Assembly (NCBI GenBank): GCA_040756995.1
Contig: JBFLYK010000008.1
Location: forward strand, 1-64,000
Length of the DNA stretch: 64,000 nucleotides
Direction: 5' to 3'
From: BP-133 sp040756995
GTDB lineage: Bacteria > Actinomycetota > Acidimicrobiia > IMCC26256 > BP-133
Below, in pieces: positions 44,155 to 52,967 of this stretch. Each line of letters opens with the position of its first letter. Positions within the stretch are counted from its first letter, which is position 1. The notes below the pieces were generated by a model. The model ran no database searches. It was not told the DNA's origin and worked only from the letters and a program-made list of their open reading frames with translations. The position numbers and the translations under genes are program-made.

Positions 44155-45186
44155 ATGGATGCGATGACGTCGGTCGGCGGGGCATACGACCGGGCGCTCG
44201 TCCGGGTGGCCGATCTGCGGGTCCATTTCCCGATCCGGCGGGGGGTTGGCGGCGGGAAGGCGCTCGTCCGGGCGGTGGACGGGGTCAACCTCGAGGTCCT
44301 CGAGGGCGAGACGCTGGGACTGGTCGGGGAGAGCGGGAGCGGGAAGACGACCCTGGGGCGGGCCATGCTGCGGCTCGTCGAACCGACGGCGGGAACAGTG
44401 GAGTTCGAGGGGCGGGACATCACCCGGCTGGGGGAGCGGGAGCTGCGGCCGCTGCGCCGGCGGATGCAGCCGGTGTTCCAGGACCCGCACGCCGCCCTGA
44501 ACCCGGCCATGACGGTGGGCGACGCCGTGGCCCATCCGCTGCTGATCCAGGGTCTCGCCCCCCACCGGGAGGCGGCCCGGGCGCAGGCGGCGGCCATGCT
44601 GGAACGCGTCGGCATCACGCCGGCCGGCGCCTTCCTCGACCGCTATCCGGAGGACCTCTCCGGCGGCCAGAAGCAGCGCATCGTCCTGGCCCGGGCGCTG
44701 GTCACCGGGCCCAGCCTGGTGGTGGCCGACGAGCCGGTGGCCATGCTCGACATGAGCGTCCGGGCGCTGGTCCTCGACCTCATGGCCGGGCTGCGCCGGG
44801 AGCTGGGGCTCACCTACGTGTTCATCACCCACGACCTCGCCACCGCCCGGCTCCTCTGCGACCGAGTGGCGGTGATGTACCTCGGCAAGATCGTCGAGAT
44901 CGGGCCGGCCGGCACGGTGCTGGGCGAACCGCGCCATCCCTACACCCGGGCGCTGCTCGACGCCGTCCCCCGCGTCGATCCGGCGGCGGCCGGCCGGGCC
45001 CGGCGCGTCCTGCCCGGCGAGGTCCCCGACGCCACCGACGTGCCCGGCGGCTGCCGCTTCCATCCCCGCTGCCCCAAGGCCTTCGAGCCCTGCGGGCCGG
45101 AGGGACAGGAGCCGGCCCTCGACCCCGTCGGCGACGACGTGGCCACCGCCTGCCACCTCTGGCCGAGCGCCGACCGGCCCGATTGA
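44155..45186 (+). CDS. ABC transporter ATPase, DppF/OppF type
   Basis: 343 residues from ATG 44155; a second in-frame ATG at 44164 is equally possible. Walker A GESGSGKTT, signature LSGGQKQR, Walker B LVVADEPVAMLD and the C-terminal GGCRFHPRCPKA extension mark the second ATPase of a peptide-type importer. It pairs with the ATPase half of the fusion gene. The frame extends further upstream through the palindromic repeats, but that part looks like repeat translation, not family sequence. No strong ribosome site is visible; hairpins from the repeats may affect its expression. Confidence 0.9.
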   Translation: MDAMTSVGGAYDRALVRVADLRVHFPIRRGVGGGKALVRAVDGVNLEVLEGETLGLVGESGSGKTTLGRAMLRLVEPTAGTVEFEGRDITRLGERELRPLRRRMQPVFQDPHAALNPAMTVGDAVAHPLLIQGLAPHREAARAQAAAMLERVGITPAGAFLDRYPEDLSGGQKQRIVLARALVTGPSLVVADEPVAMLDMSVRALVLDLMAGLRRELGLTYVFITHDLATARLLCDRVAVMYLGKIVEIGPAGTVLGEPRHPYTRALLDAVPRVDPAAAGRARRVLPGEVPDATDVPGGCRFHPRCPKAFEPCGPEGQEPALDPVGDDVATACHLWPSADRPD

Positions 45187-45215
45187 TCGGCCCGGCCGGC
45201 GGGCATCCTCCGGGC

Positions 45216-45413
45216 ATGGACGACAAGCGACGCGGCACCGACAGCGACGAAGCCGACCGGGAGGAGGCGGGCCTGCTCGAAGAGATCGCCGAACGCGCCC
45301 GGGGGAGCGGCGTCGGCACCGAGGATCCGAACATCGTGGGCGACGCCGGCCCGACCGACGTCCCTCCGGGGAAGGATCCCGATCCGGAATGGCCTCCGCC
45401 TGACACGTCCTGA
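45216..45413 (+). CDS. small acidic hypothetical protein
   Basis: 65 residues, highly charged (MDDKRRGTDSDEADREEAG) with a Pro/Asp-rich end (GKDPDPEWPPPDTS). It has no membrane segment and no recognised domain, and no Shine-Dalgarno is visible. It could be real, because its composition is unlike a random GC-rich frame. Confidence 0.45.
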   Translation: MDDKRRGTDSDEADREEAGLLEEIAERARGSGVGTEDPNIVGDAGPTDVPPGKDPDPEWPPPDTS

Positions 45414-45502
45414 CCGCATGGGCACGCCGCTCCAGGTAACGCGAAACTGACAATTCGGTCATCCGGCCAGGAATCCCTTCTTTCCCGGCGAAACACGACA
45501 GG

Positions 45503-47113
45503 GTGACCCTGAGTTCGCGTCGGCGCTCTCGGCGCGGCGGCTTTCTGCTCGCCGCGCTCTTGGCGGCCCTGATGGGCCACATCGCGCCGGTGCCGGCCAC
45601 GACGGCTCCCTCCCTCTCGACGGACACGACCACGACGACGGACCCGCCCCACGATCCCGTCCTCATCGGGGCCGGGGACATCGCCCACTGCCCGGACCGC
45701 AGCGGTGCCCGGGCCACGGCCGCCATCCTCGACCGCACCCCCGGAACGGTCTTCACCCTGGGCGACAACGTCTACGTCGACGGCACCCCGGCCGAGTTCG
45801 CCCGGTGCTACGCGCCCGACTGGGGTCGCCACAAGGGCCGCACGGCCTTCGCCGTGGCCGGCAACCACGAGTACAACACGCCGGGGGCGGCCGGGCACTA
45901 CGGCTACTTCGGTGCCGCCGCCGGCGACCCGGCCCGGGGCTACTACGCCCGGACGGTCGGGGCCTGGCAGGTCATCGTTCTCAACAGCAACTGCGAGGAG
46001 GTGGGCGGCTGTGGCGCGGGCTCGCCCCAGGAGCGCTGGCTGCGGTCCGTACTCGCGGCCAGCGACGCCAGGTGCACGGTCGCCCTCTGGCACCATCCGG
46101 CCTTCAGCTCGGCCACCGTCCACCGGGCCTTCCCGACGTACCAGCCGTTCTGGCAGGCGCTCTACGACCACGGCGCCGACGTCGTCCTCGTGGCCAGCGA
46201 CCACGTCTACGAGCGCTTCGGCCCCCAGACCCCGACCGGCGAGGCCGACCCCGACTTCGGGCTGCGGCAGTTCACGGTCGGCACCGGGGGACGGAGCCAC
46301 CAGCTGTTCAAGACCGTCCTGCCCAACAGCGAGGTCCGCAACGGCGCCACCTTCGGCGTGCTGGCGCTGACCCTCCACGCCGACGGCTACGACTGGCGCT
46401 TCATCCCCGAGGAGGGCAAGACGTTCACCGACTCGGGAACGGCGGCCTGCCACGGTGCGCCCGCGCCGCGGCCGGCGGACCCCGGTCCCATCCGGCGGGT
46501 CGGATCGTCGAGCAACGCCTCGGCCAGGGAACAGCGGCTCACCCTGGCCCGGCCGGCGGGCACAGCTCCCGGCGACGTGATGGTGGCCTCGGTCGTCGGC
46601 AGCCCCGACGGCGGCGGCTTCATCGCTCCCGAGGGATGGTCGGTCGTCCGCAACGACGCGATCCGGGGGAAGCTGCGCCAGACCGTCTACCTGAAGGTCG
46701 CCGGTCCGGCGGAGCCCGACCTCTACATCTGGAGCCTGAAGTGGCGCGGCCGGGTGGCGGGCGGCCTCACCACCTATTCCGGGGTCGATCCCGCCGCGCC
46801 CGTCGTCGCCGTGGCCGGCTCGGTCTGGCGCCGGGCAGGCGGCTTCGTCACCGCGCCGTCGATCAGGACCGGCGTGCGCAACGCCGTGCTCGTCCACTTC
46901 GCGGCGGTCAACGCCGAAGGAACCGTCGCCCCGCCGGAGGGGATGACCCAGCGCTGGCTGGCCGCCTCCCCCGGCGGCGACGCCCGCGACGCCCTCGCCG
47001 CGTCGTTCGACGCCACGCTGTCGAAGACGGGCGCCACCGGCCCCCGGGCCGCTCGGGCCACCGAACGAGGGGCGCGCATCGGCGTCGTCCTGGCTCTCCG
47101 GCCGGCGCCGTGA
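45503..47113 (+). CDS. secreted metallophosphoesterase with C-terminal beta domain, altered metal site
   Basis: 536 residues, GTG start. A signal peptide (GGFLLAALLAALMGHIAPVPA) precedes a calcineurin-like phosphoesterase domain (about 50-310) with GAGDIAHC, GDNVYVDG, GNHEYN and HHPAFSS. The final GHxH motif reads ASDHVYERF: Ser232 stands where the first His metal ligand should be, while the tandem neighbour has GHDHVYERF. Activity may be reduced or the metal site altered. Residues ~330-536 form a second, probably beta-sandwich domain absent from the neighbour. It is probably extracellular and acts on phosphate esters, but the substrate is unknown. Its stop overlaps the next gene (GTGA). Confidence 0.88.
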   Translation: MTLSSRRRSRRGGFLLAALLAALMGHIAPVPATTAPSLSTDTTTTTDPPHDPVLIGAGDIAHCPDRSGARATAAILDRTPGTVFTLGDNVYVDGTPAEFARCYAPDWGRHKGRTAFAVAGNHEYNTPGAAGHYGYFGAAAGDPARGYYARTVGAWQVIVLNSNCEEVGGCGAGSPQERWLRSVLAASDARCTVALWHHPAFSSATVHRAFPTYQPFWQALYDHGADVVLVASDHVYERFGPQTPTGEADPDFGLRQFTVGTGGRSHQLFKTVLPNSEVRNGATFGVLALTLHADGYDWRFIPEEGKTFTDSGTAACHGAPAPRPADPGPIRRVGSSSNASAREQRLTLARPAGTAPGDVMVASVVGSPDGGGFIAPEGWSVVRNDAIRGKLRQTVYLKVAGPAEPDLYIWSLKWRGRVAGGLTTYSGVDPAAPVVAVAGSVWRRAGGFVTAPSIRTGVRNAVLVHFAAVNAEGTVAPPEGMTQRWLAASPGGDARDALAASFDATLSKTGATGPRAARATERGARIGVVLALRPAP

Positions 47114-48414
47114 GGTCGAAGAGACGGCGTTCCACCGTGGTCGCCGCCGCGGTCCTGGCGTGGCTCGCGTCCATGTCGCCGACCACCGCCGTGGCGCCCC
47201 TCCCGGTTGACACCGACCCGCCCGAGACCTCGATCGACGCCGGGCCGCCGGCCAGGGTCACCACCTCGGTGGCCCGCTTCGTCTTCTCCGCCGACGAACC
47301 GGCCCGCTTCACCTGCGCCCTCGACGGCGCCGCCCCGGTCGGCTGCTCGTCGCCGGCCACGTTCCCCGGCCTGGCCGCCGGGCCGCACACCCTGACCGTG
47401 CGGTCCCTCGACACCGCCGGCAACGCCGATCCCTCGCCGGAGATCCGGAAGTGGACCGTGGGCGTCTCGCCGACGCCCGAGGCCGTCCTCGTCGGAGCCG
47501 GCGACATCGCCGACTGCACCTCCAACGGCGACGAAGCCACCGCCGCCCTGGTCGAGCACATCCCGGGCACCGTGTTCACCGCCGGCGACAACGCCTATGT
47601 CAACGGGACGGCCCGGGATTTCGCCCGGTGCTACGACCCGACCTGGGGCCGGTTCAAGGGCCGCACGATGCCGGCGCCGGGCAACCACGAGTACCAGCAG
47701 GACTTCACCGCCGCCGGGTACTACGGCTACTTCGGGGCGGCCGCCGGCGATCCGCAGAAGGGTTACTACGACTACACGTTGGGCTCCTGGCACGTCATCG
47801 TGCTCAACACCGCCTGCGAACGTATCGGCGGGTGCGGCGCCGGTTCACCCCAGGAGCAGTGGCTGCGCCAGGCGCTGGCCCGGAGCGAGGCCCGCTGCAC
47901 CGTGGCCATCGCCCATCACGCCCGCTTCAGTTCCGCCCGGGCGCACGGATCGACGCCGGCCATCCAGCCCCTGTGGAAGGCGCTCTACGACCACGGCGCC
48001 GAGCTCGTCCTCTCCGGCCACGACCACGTCTACGAACGGTTCGGGAAGCAGCGGCCGGGCGGGGCACCCGACCCCACCTTCGGACTCCGGCAGATCGTCG
48101 TCGGGACGGGCGGGCGTGACCACCGCTCGTTCGGCTCCCCCCTCCCCCACAGCGAGGTCCGCAACGGCGACACCTTCGGCGTCCTCAAACTGACCCTCCG
48201 GGCCGACAGCTACGACTGGGAGTTCGTGCCGGAGGCCGGCAAGTCGTTCACCGACCGGGGGACCGGCGCCTGCCACGGCGCGCCGCCGCCCCCGCCGCCC
48301 CCGCCGCCCCCGCTGTCTCCGCCGGCTCCGCCGGTCACCGTCCCGGGGGTTCCTGGGCCCTACCCGCCGGCGACCGTGATCCCGGCTCCCTCCACCACGA
48401 CCCCGACCTCGTAG
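47110..48414 (+). CDS. secreted metallophosphoesterase, tandem paralogue
   Basis: 434 residues, GTG start overlapping the preceding stop. After a signal peptide (VVAAAVLAWLASMSPTTAVA) comes an Ig-like domain (about 35-118) of the type DTDPPETSIDAGP...FTCALDG, then the phosphoesterase domain (about 125-385). It has all ligand motifs: GAGDIADC, GDNAYVNG, GNHEYQ, AHHARFSS and GHDHVYERF (His304, His306). The C-terminus is Pro-rich (ten consecutive prolines) and could span the cell wall. The last 55 nt overlap the 3' end of purM on the other strand. Closely similar to the upstream gene, so a tandem duplication with domain shuffling is likely. Confidence 0.9.
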   Translation: MRSKRRRSTVVAAAVLAWLASMSPTTAVAPLPVDTDPPETSIDAGPPARVTTSVARFVFSADEPARFTCALDGAAPVGCSSPATFPGLAAGPHTLTVRSLDTAGNADPSPEIRKWTVGVSPTPEAVLVGAGDIADCTSNGDEATAALVEHIPGTVFTAGDNAYVNGTARDFARCYDPTWGRFKGRTMPAPGNHEYQQDFTAAGYYGYFGAAAGDPQKGYYDYTLGSWHVIVLNTACERIGGCGAGSPQEQWLRQALARSEARCTVAIAHHARFSSARAHGSTPAIQPLWKALYDHGAELVLSGHDHVYERFGKQRPGGAPDPTFGLRQIVVGTGGRDHRSFGSPLPHSEVRNGDTFGVLKLTLRADSYDWEFVPEAGKSFTDRGTGACHGAPPPPPPPPPPLSPPAPPVTVPGVPGPYPPATVIPAPSTTTPTS

Positions 48415-49388
48415 GCGGCGTGGCCGGCGGCGGCCAGCGCCGCCAGCGCCCCGGCCACCTCTCCGTCCGGCACCACCGCCAGCATCCCGAGGCCGAGGTT
48501 GAACACCCGGACCATCTCGTCGTCGGCCACGCCGCCGGCCTCAGCCACCAAGGAGAAGATGCGGGGCTCGGGCCAGGAGCCCCGGCGGATCTCGGCGCCC
48601 AGCCCGTCGGGCAGCACCCGGGCCAGGTTCCCGGGGATCCCGCCGCCGGTGACGTGGGCGAAGGCGTGGACCTCGACGTCGCCGACCAGGCGCCGCATGG
48701 CCGGCGAGTAGATCACGCTCGGCCGGAGGAGCTCCTCGCCGAGCGTCACGTCGGCGCCCGGCCAGGCCGGGTCGTCGAGCCGCCGGTCGCCCGGCTCGAC
48801 GAGCACCTTGCGGGCCAGCGTGTAGCCGTTGGAGCGCAGCCCGGGGCTGGCGATGCCCACCACCCGGTCGCCGGCCCGGACCCCGGCCGGCAGCCGGCGG
48901 TCGGCCTCGACCACTCCGACGGCGAACCCGACGAGGTCGAAGTGGCCGGGCTCCATGAGGCCGGCGTGCTCCGAGATCTCCCCGCCGACGAGGGCGCAGC
49001 CGGCCTGCCGGCAGCCGTCGGCCACGCCGGAGACGAGCGCCTCGATCATCGCCGGGTCGTTGCGGCCGACCGAGATGTAGTCGAGGAAGAACAGCGGTTC
49101 GGCGCCGCACACCGCCAGGTCGTCGGCCGACATGGCGACGCAGTCGAGCCCGATCGTGTCGTAGCGGCCCACGAGCCGGGCGATCTCCGACTTCGTGCCC
49201 ACTCCGTCGGTCGTCGAGACGAGGAGGGGCTTGGCGTAGCGGCCGGGATCGAAGGCGAAGAACCCGCCGAAGCCGCCGATGCCACCCACGACCTCCGGGC
49301 GGGCGGTCGACGCCACCAGCGAGCGGATCCGGTCGACCGCTTCCTCGGCCGCCTCGAGGTCGACGCCCGCCGAGCGGTAGTCAGTCAC
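48360..49388 (-). CDS. purM: phosphoribosylformylglycinamidine cyclo-ligase (AIR synthetase)
   Basis: Fifth step of purine synthesis: ATP-dependent closure of FGAM to AIR. 342 residues, GTG start. VSTTDGVGTKSEIA, GLDCVAMSADDLAVCGAEPLFFLDYISVG and ALVGGEISEHAGL are the ATP and substrate motifs. FAHVTGGGIPGNLARVLP is typical of the C-terminal half. GEISEH replaces the more common GETAEM. It lies 20 nt downstream of purF in the same operon. Confidence 0.95.
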   Translation of the reverse strand: MTDYRSAGVDLEAAEEAVDRIRSLVASTARPEVVGGIGGFGGFFAFDPGRYAKPLLVSTTDGVGTKSEIARLVGRYDTIGLDCVAMSADDLAVCGAEPLFFLDYISVGRNDPAMIEALVSGVADGCRQAGCALVGGEISEHAGLMEPGHFDLVGFAVGVVEADRRLPAGVRAGDRVVGIASPGLRSNGYTLARKVLVEPGDRRLDDPAWPGADVTLGEELLRPSVIYSPAMRRLVGDVEVHAFAHVTGGGIPGNLARVLPDGLGAEIRRGSWPEPRIFSLVAEAGGVADDEMVRVFNLGLGMLAVVPDGEVAGALAALAAAGHAAYEVGVVVEGAGITVAGG

Positions 49389-49408
49389 CCCACGCCCCGG
49401 GAACCGGC

Positions 49409-50851
49409 TCAGGCCGGAGTGGTCTCGGTGATGTCGGGGGCGCCGTCCTGCGAGTTCGGCTCACCGGCCAGCTCCTCGACGATCGGCACGGGGTAGCGGC
49501 CGGTCAGGCAGGCGTCGCAGAACGCCGAGGGCGACGCGCCGGTGGCGGCCACCAGCCGGGGCAGCTCCAGGTAGGCCAGCGAGTCGGCGCCCAGGTAGTG
49601 GCGGATCTCACCGACCGACATGTCGGCGGCCAGCAGCTCGGAGCGCCGGCCGGTGTCCATCCCGTAGAAGCACGGCCAGCGGTAGGGCGGCGAGGAGATC
49701 CGGAGGTGGACCTCGGTCGCTCCCGCCTCCCGCAGCATCTGGATGATCTGGCGGGTCGTCGTCCCCCGCACGATCGAGTCGTCGACGACCACCAGCCGCT
49801 TGCCGGTGATGTTCTCCACCAGCGGGTTGAGCTTGAGCCGCACGCCGAGGCCCCGCAGCTGCTGGGTGGGGGCGATGAACGTCCGCCCGACGTAGCGGTT
49901 CTTGACCAGCCCGTCCCCGTAGGGCACGCCCGACTCCCGGGCGAAGCCCTGGGCGGCCGGCACACCGGACTCCGGCACGGGCATCACCATGTCGGCCTTG
50001 GCCGGGGCCTGGCGGGCCAGCTCCTCGCCCATCCGCTGCCGGGCGGCGTGGACGTTCTGGCCGTAGAGCTCGGAGTCGGGCCGGGCGAAGTACACGAACT
50101 CGAAGAGGCAGAGCTTCGGGTCGGGCTCGGCGTAGCGCTTGGAGCGGACGCCGCTGGCGTCGATCACGATCATCTCCGCCGGCTCGATCTCCCGGACGGG
50201 CACCGCGCCGACGATGTCGAGCCCGGCGGTCTCGCTGGCCAGGACCCAGCCGCCCTCCAGCCGGCCCAGGACCAGGGGCCGGAAGCCGTTGGGATCGCGC
50301 ACGCCGATGAGGCGGGCGTCGTCCATCAGCACCAGCGAGAACGCCCCCCGCAGCCGGGGCAGGACCCGCTCCAGCGGCCCTTCCAGGTCGCGCCCGTCGG
50401 AGCGGGGTTCGTCGGAGTACTCGCGGGCCAGCAGCTCGCCGACCACGTCGGAGTCGGATCCGATGCCGGCGATGTCGAGCCCGACTTCCTCGGCCAGCTC
50501 GATGGTGTTCGTCAGGTTGCCGTTGTGGCCGAGGGCGAATCCGGCATCACCGGTCGACCGGTAGACGGGCTGGGCGTTGCGCCAGGTGCTCTTGCCGGTG
50601 GTGGAGTAGCGCACCTGACCGATGGCCAGGTGGCCCTCCAGCGGGGCGAGCCGGCGCTCGTCGAACACCTGCGTGACGAGGCCCATGTCCTTCACCACGG
50701 TGATCGTCTGGCCGTCGCTCACGGCGATGCCGGCCGACTCCTGGCCGCGGTGCTGGAGGGCGAAAAGTCCGAAATAGGTGAGCTTGGCGACCGGCTGGCC
50801 CGGCGCATAGACGCCGAACACCCCGCAGGCTTCGCCGATCCGGTCTTCCAC
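49409..50851 (-). CDS. purF: amidophosphoribosyltransferase
   Basis: First committed step of purine synthesis: glutamine plus PRPP to phosphoribosylamine. 480 residues, GTG start. A short propeptide (MEDRIGEA) precedes the nucleophile Cys9, which needs self-removal of those eight residues. ALQHRGQESAGI and the PRPP loop VVVDDSIVRGTTT are intact. Cysteines in KLCLFEF, WPCFYG and FCDAC match the four [4Fe-4S] ligands of the Bacillus-type enzyme, making it oxygen-sensitive in that family. Confidence 0.96.
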   Translation of the reverse strand: MEDRIGEACGVFGVYAPGQPVAKLTYFGLFALQHRGQESAGIAVSDGQTITVVKDMGLVTQVFDERRLAPLEGHLAIGQVRYSTTGKSTWRNAQPVYRSTGDAGFALGHNGNLTNTIELAEEVGLDIAGIGSDSDVVGELLAREYSDEPRSDGRDLEGPLERVLPRLRGAFSLVLMDDARLIGVRDPNGFRPLVLGRLEGGWVLASETAGLDIVGAVPVREIEPAEMIVIDASGVRSKRYAEPDPKLCLFEFVYFARPDSELYGQNVHAARQRMGEELARQAPAKADMVMPVPESGVPAAQGFARESGVPYGDGLVKNRYVGRTFIAPTQQLRGLGVRLKLNPLVENITGKRLVVVDDSIVRGTTTRQIIQMLREAGATEVHLRISSPPYRWPCFYGMDTGRRSELLAADMSVGEIRHYLGADSLAYLELPRLVAATGASPSAFCDACLTGRYPVPIVEELAGEPNSQDGAPDITETTPA

Positions 50852-50887
50852 TGCCTCGAATCTAGCGGTTCAACCGCAGCCGTCTAC

Positions 50888-52222
50888 TTAATGAGGCTGG
50901 TGCGGTGGATCGGCGGCGGCGAGCTCGCTGTACTTCGCCTTGAATCCGTCGTGGAGCAGCCTCGGCACCTCCCGGCGGCTCCCGAACAGGCCGATCACGG
51001 CCAGCACCAGATAGATCACGCCGAACAGAATCAGCTCCGTGTCGTGGTGCTCTTCCGGCACCACGGCTCCGGCGATGAACTGGGCCCAGAACAGCCCGAA
51101 CAGATAGCCCGCTTCCCGCAACGACATCGACAGGTTGAGCAGCGTCACCACGGCGAACAGCGACTGAGCGGCGGTGAGAAACACCTCTTCCCGCTGCCGG
51201 GCGATGATCGGGAGGCCGTCGACGGAGCTCGAGGCGATGGCGAAGGCGATCGGCAGGGTACCGACCAGCAGCGTCCACTGGTTGACCTTGGATGACACCA
51301 GTGTCCCCAGCCCGGCGTTCGTGTTCAGGCGGTAGGCGTAGAGGCCGGCGACGAGGAGCTCCGGCGCCTCCGAGGCCAGTGGCGCCAGCCACTGCACGAG
51401 GAAGAACTCGCTGATCCCGACGGAGTCTCCGGTCTCGACCAGGGCGTGCGCGAACTCTTCGGCGCACAGCAGGATGATCACGGCGGCGAAGAGGAACAGC
51501 CCGACCACCGACGCCCGCCGCTGCCCCTTGTTCAGCTGGCCCAGCGCCTCGGCCGGGCCCACCAGATGCGGCTCCTCCGCCGGCGCTTTGGAGATCCGGA
51601 CCATGTACAGCACGAAGATGCTGACCAGCACGGCCGAGTCGATCAGCGTGATGGAGTCCTTGAGCGGCAGCGTCAGCGAGTACACGGTGGCGACCGAGAG
51701 GAACGACAGCTCCACGGCGTGGGTCCGCTCGAGCTCGACGCCCTCCATCCGCTGGCCCCGCTTCTTCAGCCGCCGCCAGGCGATGAACACCACCATCGTC
51801 CAGCCGAGGCCGATGAGCAGCCGGTTGGCCCCGGTCATGTTGGCCAGGGCCAGGGCGCAGTCCGACTCCCGCCCGGCGGCGGCCTCGGCCGCCGACTGGC
51901 AGGCGATGCCGAACTCCTTGTAGGCCTCCCCGCCGTTGAGGGCGAAGACGAGGTCGACGGCGTACTCCGGGAGGACGGCGATGAAGGCCAGGACGGCGAT
52001 GGCCAGCCCGGCCGAGATGTCGAGCTGGGCGACCTCCGCCGCCCATGAGAGCAGGAAGGCCGCCCCCACGATGGCCAGCCCGAAGATCAGCGCCAGGAGC
52101 GGGTAGGGCCAGTCGACATGGGCCCGGGAGATGATGGCACCCGGGAGCGTCACGGCGATCGCCATCGCCATGTACTGGTACTGATGACGACGACGGGCAG
52201 CGGTCGGAGGGGCCTCGGCCAT
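50888..52222 (-). CDS. Na+/Ca2+ exchanger-like (CaCA) membrane transporter
   Basis: 444 residues with about 10-11 membrane segments. Two inverted alpha-repeats carry acidic residues: VLAFIAVLPEYAVDLVFAL near the N-terminus and QWLAPLASEAPELLVAGLYAY in the second half. The latter is followed by SSKVNQWTLLVGTLPIAFA, resembling the exchanger family. It probably exchanges Na+ or H+ for Ca2+ or another divalent ion. The start at 52222 (MAEAPPTAARRR) is preferred to the longer frame from 52444, which would run into the divergent HAD gene. Specific ion unknown. Confidence 0.85.
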   Translation of the reverse strand: MAEAPPTAARRRHQYQYMAMAIAVTLPGAIISRAHVDWPYPLLALIFGLAIVGAAFLLSWAAEVAQLDISAGLAIAVLAFIAVLPEYAVDLVFALNGGEAYKEFGIACQSAAEAAAGRESDCALALANMTGANRLLIGLGWTMVVFIAWRRLKKRGQRMEGVELERTHAVELSFLSVATVYSLTLPLKDSITLIDSAVLVSIFVLYMVRISKAPAEEPHLVGPAEALGQLNKGQRRASVVGLFLFAAVIILLCAEEFAHALVETGDSVGISEFFLVQWLAPLASEAPELLVAGLYAYRLNTNAGLGTLVSSKVNQWTLLVGTLPIAFAIASSSVDGLPIIARQREEVFLTAAQSLFAVVTLLNLSMSLREAGYLFGLFWAQFIAGAVVPEEHHDTELILFGVIYLVLAVIGLFGSRREVPRLLHDGFKAKYSELAAADPPHQPH

Positions 52223-52295
52223 GGGGTGGCATCTTAGGGTCGCCTCCCGATGGGCACTGGCAGCGAGGCCGTCCGGGAGCCCTAGAGTCCTCGTC

Positions 52296-52967
52296 ATGGA
52301 CAGGATCGATGGAATCGAAGCGGTCGCCTTCGACCTGTACGGCACCCTGCTCGAGGTCGCCTCCGTCGGACGGGCCGCCGCCGAGGTCACCGAGGACCCG
52401 GCGGTACTCGTCGACCTGTGGCGCACCAAGCAACTGGAGTACACCTGGCTGCGGTCGCTGATGGGCCGCTACCGGGACTTCTGGTCCGTGACCGCCGACG
52501 CTCTCGACTACTCGCTGGAGCGGCTTCGGATCACGGTCGACGACGACACCCGGGCCCGGCTGCTCGGCGCCTGGCTCGATGTCCGGGTGTATCCGGAGGT
52601 GCCCGGGGCGCTGGAGGCCCTCGCTCCCCGCCGCCTGGCCGTGCTGTCCAACGGAAATCCCGACATGCTCGAAGCCGGCCTGGCCGCCGCCGGGTTGCGC
52701 GACCGCTTCGCCCACGTCCTGTCGGTCGACGAGGTGAGCGTGTTCAAACCGCACCCTTCGGTCTACGAACTGGCGCTCAAAGCCTTCAACCTGCCCGCCG
52801 AGCGGATCCTGTTCGTCTCGTCGAACCCCTGGGACGCCAGCGGTGCCCGCACCTTCGGCCTTCCCGTCGCCTGGGTGAACCGGGCGGGCGGGCCGTTCGA
52901 GCGACTCGGCGTGACCCCCGACCTGGTGGTGACCGACCTCGCCGGGCTGGCGGAGGCCGTCGCCTGA
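52296..52967 (+). CDS. haloacid dehalogenase type II-like hydrolase
   Basis: 223 residues. FDLYGTLLE with nucleophile Asp13, LSNGNPDML, FKPHPSVYELAL and FVSSNPWDASGARTFGLPVAWVNR are the signatures of L-2-haloacid dehalogenases. The SSNPWDASGA motif is characteristic of this branch as opposed to HAD phosphatases. In this family the enzyme replaces halogen on 2-haloacids with hydroxyl; the natural substrate here is unknown. The stop overlaps the start of the next frame. Confidence 0.88.
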   Translation: MDRIDGIEAVAFDLYGTLLEVASVGRAAAEVTEDPAVLVDLWRTKQLEYTWLRSLMGRYRDFWSVTADALDYSLERLRITVDDDTRARLLGAWLDVRVYPEVPGALEALAPRRLAVLSNGNPDMLEAGLAAAGLRDRFAHVLSVDEVSVFKPHPSVYELALKAFNLPAERILFVSSNPWDASGARTFGLPVAWVNRAGGPFERLGVTPDLVVTDLAGLAEAVA

